From: Selaginella tamariscina
Taxonomy: Eukaryota; Streptophyta; Lycopodiopsida; Selaginellales; Selaginellaceae
DNA length: 64,000 nucleotides
Assembly (NCBI GenBank): GCA_003024785.1
Contig: PUQB01000010.1
Location: forward strand, 678,740 to 742,739
Reading direction: 5' to 3'
How positions within the stretch are numbered: the stretch's first letter is position 1; the number at the start of each line of letters is the position of its first letter. The position numbers and the translations under genes are program-made. Positions 11,231 through 22,174 of the stretch are shown in pieces. The notes below the pieces were generated by a model that worked only from the letters and a program-made list of their open reading frames with translations, did no database searches and was not told the DNA's origin.

Positions 11231-12322
11231 CCAGTTATTTAAACACAATGAAATTCTTGGGCTTACCAAAAGCTTAGCTTTCATGAACTCCATGACTTGA
11301 AGCAAGTGTCAAGAGAGACCATTCAATAATTCGGGATCAAATTTCGGAATCTAGTTAATTGTGCAGATTCGAGTATGACAGAACGTGTGAGGCTGGGCTT
11401 ACTATGGTTGGCTCTTCGCCATGACTTGGTTGGCTTGGTGGGGGATTTGGTCCCTCAATATGTGTGTCCTGTTCCTATGATGCGCCTATTCATGGTCTTC
11501 TTCAACATCCGATCCTGAATGGGTGTTGTCCAAATGGAAGCCAAGTCCTCATGTCATGGGAAGGGCCGAGGCCAATTTGCTAGTCGACATGGTCGTGGTC
11601 ATGGGTGGAACATTCAGTGCTACGAGTGTCAAGGATGGGGACATGTTGCAAGATCATGTGCAAATTGACATTAAGTAAATGCCATCGAGACCATAGAAAA
11701 AGTTGAAATGTTTCTTCAGCTGAAAAATAGGAAGTAGTGCATGGGGTGTCAAAAGACCCAGGCACTAGGTATATTGCATCACCTCTGAGGAATTTGACTC
11801 CTGCATGTAGTCAACACATTCCCAAAGCACCTTTGTTCTTCCATGCTTGTGCGGCATAGGGGTCCCAATTGAGTTGCCTAATGCTGAGTGTTTTATGTTT
11901 GTGTTCTTAAGTATGATAGAAGGAACTCATGTTTTGATCCTAGTGGATTCTAGATCTAGTATATCTTCCATCAATCAATTAGTAGTTGAGCCCCTACACT
12001 TGCACACAGTACCTACCAAGCAGACTCTAAAGGTGGTATTTGTTAATAAGAAGTCCTTTGTTCATTCACATCGAATTGCACATGTACCTGTGGTGTTAGG
12101 AGGATATCATCATACTTTTGTTGCAGGTGATGCCGAGTCAAGTCCCATGACATCATCCTAGGAGTAAATTGGCTCCGTGCAGTAAAGGCAAAGATGTGCA
12201 CACTGTCTATCCCAAGATGCCCTCCATTATGGGCTACATGACATGCACTGCATGGCGTGGCGGTGGCATTGTAGGGCACTGTGGCATCTAAGGAAAAGCC
12301 TTTTCTAGAGCATCAAGCTAAG
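11231..12322 (+). pseudogene. Element D gag/protease remnant
   Basis: A CCHC zinc knuckle is readable near 11620-11665 (CYECQGWGHVARSC). A retropepsin-like segment at about 11920-12150 reads VLILVDSRSSISSINQL, where Arg replaces the usual Gly of the DSG active-site triad, and is followed by HVPVVLGGYHH. The reading stops at 12322, where element C is inserted, and resumes at 22175 after the duplicated CTAAG. It is a decayed piece of D. Confidence 0.6.
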
Positions 12323-12805
12323 TGTCACGACCCGATACAGGATGCAGGATACAGGATACGGGTTACATGAATGCATGCAGGATATTCCTACAGGATATAC
12401 CTAGATATTCCTACAGGATATACCTATAGGATATACCTACATGATATGCTTGCAGGATATTCCTACAAGATATACCTACAGATATTCCTATAGGATATGC
12501 CTAGAGGATAAGGTCACTATTTTTAGCTCATGATCAGATTAGACTCATGACCAGATTAGCTTGGAGTTGTGAGTATAAAAGCTCGACCTAATTGTTATAT
12601 AATTAGTTACTATCAACACTAGTCTTTCTATGATCAATCTTGTATTGTCTTGCTCCTTGCCTCCGTTGTTGTCTTGTTCCTGATTCCTAATTCCTGTCTT
12701 GTTCCCTGTCCTACTCCTTGTCATGCTCCTTATCCTGCTTCTGAGTCAAGCTTCCTTATTTTCGGAATCCTGCTCACTTCCTTGTTCCTGGATCGTGGCT
12801 TGACA
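12323..12805 (+). repeat. 5' LTR of element C
   Basis: 483 bp, TG...CA ends. The left half is built from a 'cctacaggatat' type short repeat. A TATAAAAG box is at 12574-12581, and about 31 nt later 'agttactatcaac' (12605-12617) is the likely RNA start. It is followed by a T/C-rich region with repeated 'cttgttcctg'. Confidence 0.9.
12574..12617 (+). promoter_or_regulatory. TATA box and RNA start of element C LTR
   Basis: TATAAAAG at 12574, then AGTTACTATCAA at 12605, at the normal TATA-to-start distance. The start sequence is the exact complement of the primer-binding site at 16632-16644. The same pair is in the 3' LTR (21941 and 21972). Confidence 0.65.
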
Positions 12806-12812
12806 GTTTGAT

Positions 12813-13020
12813 TGTTAAGCACCACTACGTACAAATTAGAGACCCTGATAAAACCACTCGACCTCCCTCGAGTTGTCTCTAGTCTCCACACACTGCTCTC
12901 CAAAAGGCTTCTAATATTAGGGTGCCCTTAATTCTTTTATATCTAGGTATAGCTCTTTAGAAATATTCTAACTTATACCTTTCTGGGAATATTCTTTGAT
13001 TCGTTATACGGGTCATAACA
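12813..13020 (-). repeat. 3' LTR of element B
   Basis: 208 bp, bounded by TGTTA...TAACA. On the minus strand it matches the LTRs of element A (ggaatattc.., agctatacctagat.., ggagagcag..). It also closely matches the other B LTR. Confidence 0.9.
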
Positions 13021-13149
13021 ATCCCCCCCCATTAGCAAGTCCTTGTCCTCAAGGGTAGTATAACTTACTCAACTGGTCCTGTATCATTAGCCTTGTACAT
13101 CCACAAAGAATCTACCCGGGACTCGTTCCTTGTGAGTACTCTCTTTAAC

Positions 13150-15500
13150 TGTTAACATGAAACACTGGGTGCACCCTCACTCCTTCTAGCAGCCGTAGTC
13201 GATATGCACCTTATCAATACGCTCCAGAATCTCATAAGGACCTGAGTACATAGGAGACAACTTATCATTGCATCCCTTCCGTAAGCCACAACAGTGTTCC
13301 GCCTTACATGTGTGGCAAATACCACTCGGAGATATACATAATCTCCCACTGGAACTCTTGGAAGCTTTTGTGCTCATTAACAAACTTGATAGATCGGCTT
13401 GAGCTGCTTGTAAGTTCTTCTTGCACAAACTCAGAATGTTTCTAAGCTCAACACTCAGATCTTTAGCTTCCTCATCCATGTTGCCTTGAGCTTTCTTACT
13501 TGCTAAACCCAACTCAAAAGCTGTCTTGGTATGCCGTCCAAACATAGCATAGTATGGACTCATTCCAATGCCACTGTGTCCTTGGCAATTAGGTGACAAA
13601 GTCCATAGAGATACTGCCCCATCGCCTGTCCAGAATAGGCAATGGTACTAATAGCCCACTGTTTCTCCCTGGGCACCTTTACTTGTGACACTTGTCACAA
13701 GTCCTTAGTACTCTATGATATCATCTTTCATATTCCTCTAATAGAACCTCCTCTTGATAACTCATATGTTTTCCTTCCCCCAAAATGACCAACCTCCGCG
13801 ATCATGATGGAAATATAGTACCTGGTTGATCAAATGTCCACACGAGGAAGATACACATACCATTGTAATACAAAACTCCATCCTGAAAATGAGAATGGTT
13901 GCTCTAGCTGTCCTCTGAGCTCTTGCACCTCGGCGTCTTGTGCTTGAGCATGTTGAACTACCTGGCTAAACTCATTGACCGTCCTTGTTAATGCATTACA
14001 TAAGTGTGTTTGGAATTCTCCAACTATGGTGGCTCTCTTAACACATGACAAAGCATCTGCCACCACGTTAACCTTCCCCGCACGATGCTCAATAGAAATT
14101 TGCCAAACTCCATGAGCTTAACCATCCAGCGAGCTTGTCGACAACTCTTTCTGTGTGAACAAATACACCAAAGGCTTGTGATTTGTAAACACCTTGAAAC
14201 TTGCACCATAAAGATAGTGCCTCCAAACTTGTAATGCATTAACAATAGCCAGTAATTCTTGCTCATACGTTGAGTACGTTGCTCTGCAGGATTCAAAGTA
14301 CGACTCTCATAAGCAATAGGCCTTCCCTCTTGCATAAGTACAACTCCAATGGCCACTCACTTGCATCACACGATACCTCATAAGGCTTAGAGGGATCTGC
14401 AATACATAAAACTGGTGCACGTACCAAAGCTTGTTTCAAAGCTTGGAAACTGCTCTTCTCTCAAGCAATTCATGCAAAGGGAACGTCCTTCCTCAGCAAC
14501 CTAGTTAACGGAGAAGCTTTCTTGGCATAATCCTTGACATACCGCTGGTAATAACCAACCATGCCCAAGAAACTCTGTAACTCTTCTGCATTGCTAAGAA
14601 CTGGCCATTGCTCCACCATGCCACCTTCTATGGATCAGTCTTCACTCCACTTGGCGTCACAATGTGACCCAAATACTCCACTTCGCACTGAGAAAATGCA
14701 CATTTGCTCTTCTTTGCATAGAGCTTGTTTTCCCTCAAAACTAAGAACTCTTCGCAAATGCTGCACATGCTCCTTCATATTCTTACTGTAAATAAGAATA
14801 TCGTCGAGGAAGATCTCCACAAAGTCATACAAGTAGTCACCAAACACCTCAGTCATCAACCAGTGAATGTGACTGGGGCATTTGTTAAGCCAAATGGCAT
14901 AACAGTGAACTTGAAATGCCCAAAGCTAGTGTTGAAAGTAGTTTTGTAGATATCTGCTCCTTCACAACAATCTGATGATACCCACTGTGCAAATCTATCT
15001 TGGTGAACACTCTGGCTCCACGAGATGATCCATGATAGTATCCACACGTGGCATGGGCATCCTATCCTTCACTGTTTGCTTGTTGAGAGCTTTGTAGTTT
15101 ATGCACATCCTCATGGTGCATCTTTCTTCCTGACAAGCAATACTGGTGCACCAAATGGAGACTTGCTCAGTTGTATGAAGCCATATTCCAATAGCTCCAT
15201 CATTGTCTCTTAACCTCTTGCTCGTTAGCATGGCTCAGTCAGAATGGCTTACAGTAAATGGCTTTCATACCCTATTCCAACACAATCTCATGCTCCACAC
15301 CTCTTGCATGTGTAAGCCATGAGGTAGCTCGAGAGGGAAGACGTCAGCAAACTCCTTACACAACAGCTTTGCTCAAGGTGACTGTAAAGAACTTGTTTGG
15401 AGACTCAAGCTTTGTTCAAACCAAGTGTCTTTCACTTCACTATACTCAAGCTTCATGTGCTTGGTGCTCCATAGATCTTAGGATCCACACGCACTAGCTC
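13150..15500 (-). pseudogene. Element B pol (RT, RNase H, part of integrase), broken
   Basis: Minus-strand motifs match element [21 protein letters not shown] near 15100, [22 protein letters not shown] near 14800, [15 protein letters not shown] near 14310 (RNase H), and GHSGIGMSPYYAMFGRH near 13570 with a GPYEILERIDKVH segment at 13210 (integrase C-terminus). The stretch covering the integrase catalytic core is deleted between about 13610 and 13830. Numerous frame breaks are present. Confidence 0.8.
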
Positions 15501-15511
15501 CGCAAGAAAGA

Positions 15512-16060
15512 AAGTCTCCACCAGCTGGGTTTTGCCAACCTACAGTGTAACTCCTCCACACAAGCAATTAGCTCTATGTGATATGAGCCCTCAATCTCGT
15601 ATTGAGGCACAGTCTTCGTGTAGCTCCACCAGCTGGGTTTTGCCAACCTACAGTGTAACTCCTCCACACAAGCACTGTAGCTCTGTGTGATAACTGAGCC
15701 CTCAATCTCGTATTGAGGCACAGTCTTCGTGCAGCTCCACCAACTGGGTTTTGCCAACCTACAGCTGTAACTCCTCCACACAAGCACTATAGCTCTGTGT
15801 GATAGCTGAGCCCTCAATCTCGTATTGAGGTCTTTACATAGCTCCACCAGCTGGGTTTTGCCAACCTACAGTGTAACTCCTCCACACAAGCACTGTAGCT
15901 ATGTGTGATAACTAAGCCCTCAATCTCTATTGAGGCACTATCTTTGTGCAACTCTACCAATGGGTTTTGTCCCTCCAGTTGTAACTCCTCCACACAAGCA
16001 CTGTAGCTCTATGTGATAGCTGAGCCCTCAAATTCATATTGAGGCACAGTCTTTGTGGGC
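15512..16060 (-). repeat. Five tandem copies of a protease segment in element B
   Basis: A unit starting 'ctccaccagctgggttttgc' recurs at 15516, 15624, 15735, 15842 and, degenerately, 15952. The period is about 107-111 bp. In element A the same sequence occurs once (about 34020-34135), where it encodes the part of protease between its active site and the conserved LGMSWL block. The repeat is therefore a copy-number expansion inside the element. Confidence 0.85.
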
Positions 16061-16423
16061 AAGCTGCACTACTCCACTAACTTTGTTGACACAAAGTTAT
16101 CGCTACTCATGCTATCCACAAGGACTCGCACTGGACGCTCACCAAGTCGTCCCTCCACCACAATAGCAGTGTGTGTGGCTCCTCTCGTGCCATGCAATTT
16201 ACCTGTTGAGCAAGAACAAACAGAAATTTACCTTGTGGTTTAGAGAAGTCTTCTTTGTGCTCCTCTCCACGCTCCATCTCCTGAAGCTTTTAGGCATCTA
16301 CTTGTCCTTGCCAATGAAACCCTTCTTTGGACAATTTGCCTTTCAGTGTCCAACATCTCTACACAGGTGGTATTATCCTCTCCTTCCACAAGGCACTCAT
16401 CTCGAACCTTCCTCGATACCAAT
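16061..16423 (-). pseudogene. Element B gag/protease 5' remnant
   Basis: Minus-strand sequence matches A around its protease start (RPVRVLVDSMSSDNFVSTK-type reading near 16090-16150) and the zinc-knuckle region (near 16320-16370). It then joins almost directly to the 5' LTR, so most of gag is deleted. Confidence 0.6.
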
Positions 16424-16631
16424 TGTTAGGCACCACTACGTACAAATTAGAGACCCTCACAAAACCACCCGACCTCCCCCGAGCTGTCTCTAGTCTCCAC
16501 ACGCTGCTCTCCAAAAGGCTTCCAATATTAGGGTGCCCTTAATTTTCTTAGATCTAGGTATAGCTCTTTAGGAATATTCTAGCTTATACCTTTCTAGGAA
16601 TATTCTTTGATTCGTTATATGGGTCGTAACA
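16424..16631 (-). repeat. 5' LTR of element B
   Basis: 208 bp, TGTTAGG...GTAACA. Sister of 12813-13020. The left neighbour 'cctcgatacc' is the minus-strand tRNA-iMet-type primer site. Confidence 0.9.
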
Positions 16632-16644
16632 TTGATAGTAACTG
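16632..16644 (+). promoter_or_regulatory. Self-primer binding site of element C
   Basis: TTGATAGTAACTG is the exact complement of CAGTTACTATCAA at the RNA start in the 3' LTR (21972). Before element B inserted it lay two bases after the LTR end (TGACA-GT-TTGAT). It does not resemble a tRNA 3' end. This is how Tf1/sushi-group elements prime reverse transcription from their own RNA. Confidence 0.7.
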
Positions 16645-16726
16645 CTTTCATAGCTTTCCGATTTCCAGCTACTTTTTTTTCTTTGATTCTTCTCCTTCGT
16701 TTTCCTCCTTTTTTCTTTCATAGATC

Positions 16727-17700
16727 ATGGCCGATTTTGAGCAATTTCAACGCGAGCACCAAATATTACTTCATGAGCTGGCCACTTTGCGCCAAGTGGT
16801 CACAGATCTGCAAGGTTCCACCAATGCGGCGCATGCAGCTGCTGATGCATCCTCCAAGGCTGCTGCGCAGGTTCTCTCTCAAGCATCTATAATTTCCTCT
16901 CCATCGAACACTTTTTCAGAGCCAAAGATCAGCATGCCGAAAAGTTTAATGGCAATCGTGCCGATTTCCAAGGTTCCTGAATCAGATCAGGCTTTTGATC
17001 CGCATGCAACCATGCCGCTACTCGACTGATGCACAAAAGGTTGGCCTTTTGGCATCCCTACTACTTGGATCTCTACAGGCTTGGGTTGCTCCTTTGCTGG
17101 AGCATGACGACCTATTGATGGAAGACTTTGAAGGTTTCATGGCTGCCTTTGAAGCTTACTTTGGAGATCTCGATAAGTACCGTTCTACATACACGAAGTT
17201 ATGAAAGCTCACACAAGGATCTCGACTAGCTTCCGTTTATGCATCCGAATTTTAGTAACTTTGCACGAACATTCCATAAGACGAGACTGCATTGATTGAA
17301 CACTTCCGTTTTGGGTTGAGGGATGTGAAGGACCTTCTCCTTACGTTACCGGATGCCCAAACATTATCGGAGATCAGCAACATGCCGTTCGCTACGACAA
17401 TCGCTTGTTCGAGCGTCGTCAGGAAAAATCCTGTCAGCAGTTCCTGCAAACCAATCCTGTAGCTGTGGTACATACTCCTGCAACACCTTCTGGAGTAGTT
17501 CCTATGGAGGTTGAGAAATACAAGTGTGGCTCACTTTCCACTGCTGAGAAGCAACGTCGCCACAGTGAGAATCTATGTTTGTATTGTGGTGAAGCAGACA
17601 CAAGGCGGCATAATGTCCTATTAAAGCCAGGAAGTTCAAGACGCGTGAAGTTGAAGTTGAAGTTCAGTCGGAAAACTTCAATGTTCACTTCGTCTAGGAG
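16727..17700 (+). pseudogene. Element C gag (frame-broken)
   Basis: The start ATG at 16727 begins MADFEQFQREHQILLHELAT, a coiled-coil N-terminus typical of these Gags. The continuation KVGLLASLLLGSLQAWVAPL is the capsid-like block, with LCLYCGEADTRRHN near 17570 as the CCHC-like nucleic-acid binding motif. Frame changes occur near 17027 and 17204. It encodes the structural protein of the retrotransposon particle. Confidence 0.7.
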
Positions 17701-18170
17701 CCACGAAGTTGGACGTAGGTGCAGGCTCCATTGGTGCTGCTCATACCATTCCATTACTCAAGTTTCCTGTACACATTCATCTCAATAATCGAGAGCTCAA
17801 GGAGTTTGCCCTGTTAGACACTAGTGCAAATGCATGCTTCATGGATGACACTTTTGCAACTCAACATGGCATTCCGGTGGTGAAGTTGAAGCGTGCAGTT
17901 TCTGTAGAGGTGGCCAATGCTCATTTGATTGCTTCTGGCGTAGTTACTCATGCTACCAAACCTCTCTCTTGCAGTCATGGTGCATTCAATTGTTCAATTT
18001 CCTTCAACTTGATCAGACTCGGTCGACTCCCATCATTTTGGGCATGCCATGGTTTGTTGTTGCAAATCCTCATATCGACTGGAGGTCTAGGACGCTCACG
18101 TTTTCTTCTCTGGCAACCAAGATCATCATGTACCTTTTTGTGTGCAAGATACATCCTTAGTGTCTGAGGC
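17701..18170 (+). pseudogene. Element C protease
   Basis: Aspartic protease domain reading FALLDTSANACFMDD (active-site Asp near 17818, with Ser where Gly is usual) and ending PIILGMPWFVVANPHIDW, the conserved hydrophobic block of retropepsins. The two parts are in different frames, with a one-base break near 18000-18030. It would process the Gag-Pol polyprotein. Confidence 0.65.
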
Positions 18171-18780
18171 AGTACAAGCTAATAGGATTGATCGTGCCTA
18201 TTCCTGTATTAGTGTTGAAGACTCCTCCTCGACAGGATTCACCTCATGTCAGTTCCTCAGCACATCCGCAGGTTCTCTCCACTCCTGTAAGTTGCGGATT
18301 CCTGTACAGGGTTCTTCCAATCCTGTATCAGTGTCGAAGGTTCCTCCTCAACAGGATCCACCTCCTATTGGTTCATCAGCACACTCAACTCTCCTCACTC
18401 CTGTGCATCCACGGACTTCTGTACAGGATTCTTCCAATCCTGTACACTTGTCAACATCACACATGTTTCTCCCAATCCTGCCTCTTTTCATTACTCTTTT
18501 CTGTCCACCCCCAAGATCCTTCCTCTTTTTCAATCACAGCTCCCTCCTTCTCCTCTCCGAGTTCTTACCACTACCATGCATGAACTTGCCACTGATCCTG
18601 CTCCTTTTCATCTTTTTGCCTTCCAAGTAACTCCTACGTCCTCTTCTACCTTTCTGTATCTGACTCCCTGTTTTTCAATCTCCTTCTCCTGTTCTTCTTC
18701 TTCTCCTCCTTCTTCCCTGCCATCCAAGTATCACTCCTTTCAATGTTTTTGACAAGCACAAGGCTGCAGTTCTTCCTGTT
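18171..18780 (+). pseudogene. Element C Pro/Ser-rich spacer between protease and RT
   Basis: T/C-rich DNA that translates to Ser/Pro-rich low-complexity sequence in several frames, with short repeats of 'cctgta..ttcttcc'. It corresponds to the linker before reverse transcriptase. No domain is recognised. Confidence 0.5.
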
Positions 18781-20060
18781 CACAGGTCCTACGACTGTCC
18801 TATCGTCTTGTGGAAGGAAAGACTCCACCGTTCGGACTGATTTATGCACTGTCACCTACAGAATTGGAGGTTCTTCGTTAGTACATCGAGGAAAACTTGG
18901 CATGGCTTCATTCGTCACTCAAAGTCCCCTGCAGGAGCACCTATCTTCTTTGTCAAGAAGAAAGATGGGAGTTTACGTTTGGTTGTGGACTACAAGGTTT
19001 GAATCAAGTCACCATTCGGAACCGTACCCGTTGCCATTGATCCCGGAACTTCTCGATCGGCTGCAAGGAGCAAAGGTGTTCACGAAGATCGACTTACGAG
19101 GGGCTTACAATCTTGTACAGATTCGTCCAGGCAATGAGTGGAAGACTGCCTTTTGTACAAGGTATGGACACTTCGAGTACACGGTGATGCCTTTCGGACT
19201 TACCAATGCCCCAGCCGTGTTCCAACACATGGTGAACGACATCTTTCGTGACTTCTTGGACCAGTTTGTGGTAATCTACCTGATGACATTTTGATTTTTT
19301 CCAAGACCAGGGCTCATGACAAGCATGTACGACTAGTCCTACAAAGGCTTCGCGAGCATGGCATGTATGCGAAGTTGAGAAGTATTTCTTCGATAGGGAT
19401 ACTGTGGAGTTCTTGGGCTACATCGTCTCTCCTGCTAGCGTTTCCATGGACATGCACAAGGTGAAGACTATTGCGGAGTGGGAGAGGCCCAAGTCTGTAC
19501 GAGACGTACAATGTTTCCTTGGCTTTGCAAACTTCTACAGGCGTTTCATACAAGACTTCTCCAAGCGTGTACTTCCACTCACAAACTCACCAAGCGCACA
19601 GGAGTGTTCTCTTGGTCCGACAAGGTAGAACATGCATTCATAACACTCAAGGACGCCTTCATGACAGCTCCGATTTTAGCACATCCTGATCCTTCTCGTC
19701 CCTTCTTCGTTGAAGCAGATGCCTCGGATTTTACAGTAGGATCTGTTCTATCACAAGTTGGAGAAGAAGGTTGCTTCATCTTGTAGCTTTTCACTCTCGT
19801 AAGTTTCTTTCGGCAGAGATTAATTACGAGATTCATGACAAGAACTCAAGGCCATTGTGGATTCGTTCGAGGAGTGGCGCATTTCCTGGAAGGTGCTGCG
19901 CTTTATATAAGTTCTTACAGATCACAGAACCTGGAGTATTTTCAAACGGCTCAAGTTCTCAATCGGCGATAGGCTAGGTGGGCGGAGTTCCTATTACGTT
20001 TTGATTTCGTCATCATCTACATGCCTGGTTTTTGAAATGGCAAGGCAGATGCATTGTCTA
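18781..20060 (+). pseudogene. Element C reverse transcriptase and RNase H (frame-broken)
   Basis: RT motifs are [39 protein letters not shown] and VVIYL followed by DDILIF after a one-base break near 19283. FLGYIVSPASVSMD and [14 protein letters not shown] form the thumb/connection. RNase H motifs are FFVEADASDFTVGSVL and LSAEINYEIHDK. Breaks near 18993, 19283, 19370, 19580 and 19765 each look like a single missing base. It would synthesise cDNA from the element RNA. Confidence 0.8.
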
Positions 20061-20199
20061 GGCGCTCTTACCTTGCACCGACCCCGGGCAATCCTGCATA
20101 TGACTGTCAAAAGCAAGTGTTGTTGGGTCCTAATCGACTTTGGCTTGCAGCACTACAAGTTCATCAGGCTCCAGCAGATTCCACACTCCTACAGGACAT

Positions 20200-21664
20200 C
20201 CGTTTGTAGTTGGCTACAGATGACTTGGCAAGGAATGTGTTTTCACACATTAGTCCTGACATCGCAAGTTCCTCTTCCTCCAGTTCCCGTACAGACTACA
20301 AGTTGTTTGCCATACAGGACGGATTCATGTACCAAGAAGGTCTCCTATACGTTCCTGTTGGTGTTTGCAGGACTCGTATGGTACAGGATTGTCATGATAC
20401 CTCGGCTATAGGACATTTTGGTGTGGCCAAGACAGTTGAGTTGGTGACTCGCAACTATTGGTGGTCTGGGTTGCAAGGTTTTGTGGACAAGTTTGTACAG
20501 AGTTGTGACACCTGCAATAGGTCAAAGATGCCTTGTCACTGCCCTCCGGTCTTCTTCGTCCTCTTCCTGTTCCTTTGCTCCTTGGAGATCCATTTCTATG
20601 GATTTCCTCACAGATCTTCCTCCTCCTCGTGGATTTGATGGAATTCTTGTGGTGGTTGACCATTTCACCAAACATGCTCATTTCCTACCATGTCACAAGA
20701 CTGCTACAGGCCAGACAACGGTGAGTTGGTGATCTGCGAAGTATTCCGACACCATGGTCTTCTTGAGAGCATTGTTTCTGATTGAGGACAATTCATGTCC
20801 AAGTTTTGGCGAGAACTTCTCCGGAGTCTACAGGTTAAAGCGAACCTTTCTTCAGGATACCATCCACAAACTGATGGGCAATTAGAACACATGATTCAGA
20901 CCTTGGAGAAATATCTTCGCTGCTTCATCAGTTACCAACAGGACAACTGGTTGGACCTTCTTTTAATGGTGGAGTTTACCTACAACAACTCCGTTCACGC
21001 ATCTACAGGCCAAACACCTTTCTTTGCTCTTACAGGTTACCATCCACGTTTTGACTTTGCTCCTCCTGCTTTTCCTTCTTCCGCTCCTGCAGTAAAGGAT
21101 CATCTCCAGCATCTTCGTCAGGTACATGAGGATCTCCGGGTTCATCTTTAGTAGGCACAGGAATGGTACAAGCGTCATGCTGATGCTCATCAACCGCCAC
21201 CTACATACAAGATTAGTGATCTTGTGTGGCTTCTTTGTCGGCATATTCGCACCAACAGGCCTTTTTTTAAGTTGGATTTTCAACGATTAGGCCCTTACAG
21301 GATTGCGGCTGAGGTCAATCTTGTAGCTTTCCGACTCGAGTTACCATCTACGATGAAACTTCATCCTATGTTTCACACCTCTTTGTTGGAGCCATATCAT
21401 CCTTCTTCTTTTCCTAGTCGTGCTTCTTCTCCTCCCCCTCCTGTGGTCATTGACGGTGAACCTGAGTATGAAGTTGCAGCCATCCTTGATTCTCGTCTTC
21501 ATCGCCGCCAACCTCAATACTTGATGGATTGGAAAGGTTATTTGCCTACCGATCGCACTTCGGAACTTGCATCCAACTTACCCCATGCTTCTTCCAAAGT
21601 TGCTGCTTTCCATCGGCGTTATCCTGCTAAACCAGGTCCCAAGACTCGTAGAACTCGTCCTTAG
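20200..21664 (+). pseudogene. Element C integrase with C-terminal chromodomain (frame-broken)
   Basis: Zinc-binding H-H-C-C is visible as [18 protein letters not shown] and CDTCNRSK. The core includes [23 protein letters not shown] and SSGYHPQTDGQLEHMIQTLE (last acidic residue). One in-frame TGA follows VSD near 20785. The final ~70 residues read EPEYEVAAILDSRLHRRQPQ and YLMDWKGYLPTDRTSE, a chromodomain that in this family targets insertion to modified histones. The stop TAG is at 21662-21664, just before the purine tract and 3' LTR. Confidence 0.8.
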
Positions 21665-21675
21665 GGAGGAGGTGT

Positions 21676-22174
21676 TGTCACGACCCGATACAGGATGTAG
21701 GATACAGGATACGGATTACAGGATATGCCTATAGGATGTGCTTGTAGGATATTCTTACAGGATATACCTACAAAATATTCTTACAGGATATGCTTATAGG
21801 ATATACCTACAGGATATGCCTGCAGGATATTCCTACAAGATATACCTATAGGATATTCCTATAGGATATACTACAAGATATGCCTAGAGGATAAGGGTCA
21901 CTATTTTTAGCTCATGACCAGATTAGCTTGGAGTTGTGAGTATAAAAGCTCTGACCTAATTGTTGTACAATCAGTTACTATCAACACCAGTCTTTCTACG
22001 ATCAATTTTGTTCTTGTTCTTGTCTTGTCTTGCTCCTTGCCTCCTGCTCTTTGTCTTGTTCCTGGTTCCTAATTCCTGTCTGTTCCCTATCCTGCTCCTT
22101 GTCCTGCTTCTAAGTCAAGCTTCCTTATTTTCAGAATCATGTTCACTTTCTTGTTCCTGGATCGTGGCTTGACA
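21676..22174 (+). repeat. 3' LTR of element C
   Basis: 499 bp, TGTCACGACC...TTGACA. It contains TATAAAAG at 21941 and the RNA-start string CAGTTACTATCAA at 21972. The 5' portion is built from degenerate 'ataggatatgcctac' units. Confidence 0.9.

Larger units (their letters stand above)
12813..16631 (-). mobile_element. Element B, Ty3/gypsy of the same family as A, minus strand
   Basis: LTRs are at 12813-13020 and 16424-16631 and the flanking five bases are TTGAT on both sides (12808-12812 and 16632-16636), a perfect target duplication. The polypyrimidine run 'cccccccc' at 13023-13030 is the complement of the polypurine tract. The sequence 'cctcgatacc' just left of the right LTR is the complement of an initiator-tRNA-Met-type primer site. 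Compared with A (32550-37368), B has lost most of gag and a large part of integrase, and its protease segment is repeated five times. Confidence 0.9.
12323..22174 (+). mobile_element. Self-priming chromovirus C (Ty3/gypsy), carries element B inside
   Basis: LTRs at 12323-12805 and 21676-22174 start TGTCACGACC and end TTGACA. The flanking five bases are CTAAG on both sides (12318-12322 and 22175-22179), a perfect target-site duplication. The internal order is primer-binding site, gag, protease, RT, RNase H, integrase, chromodomain, and purine tract (agggaggaggtgt) before the 3' LTR. It inserted into element D. Element B later inserted within three bases of the primer-binding site and separates the 5' LTR from gag. 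Without B and one TSD copy it would be about 6 kb. Confidence 0.9.
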
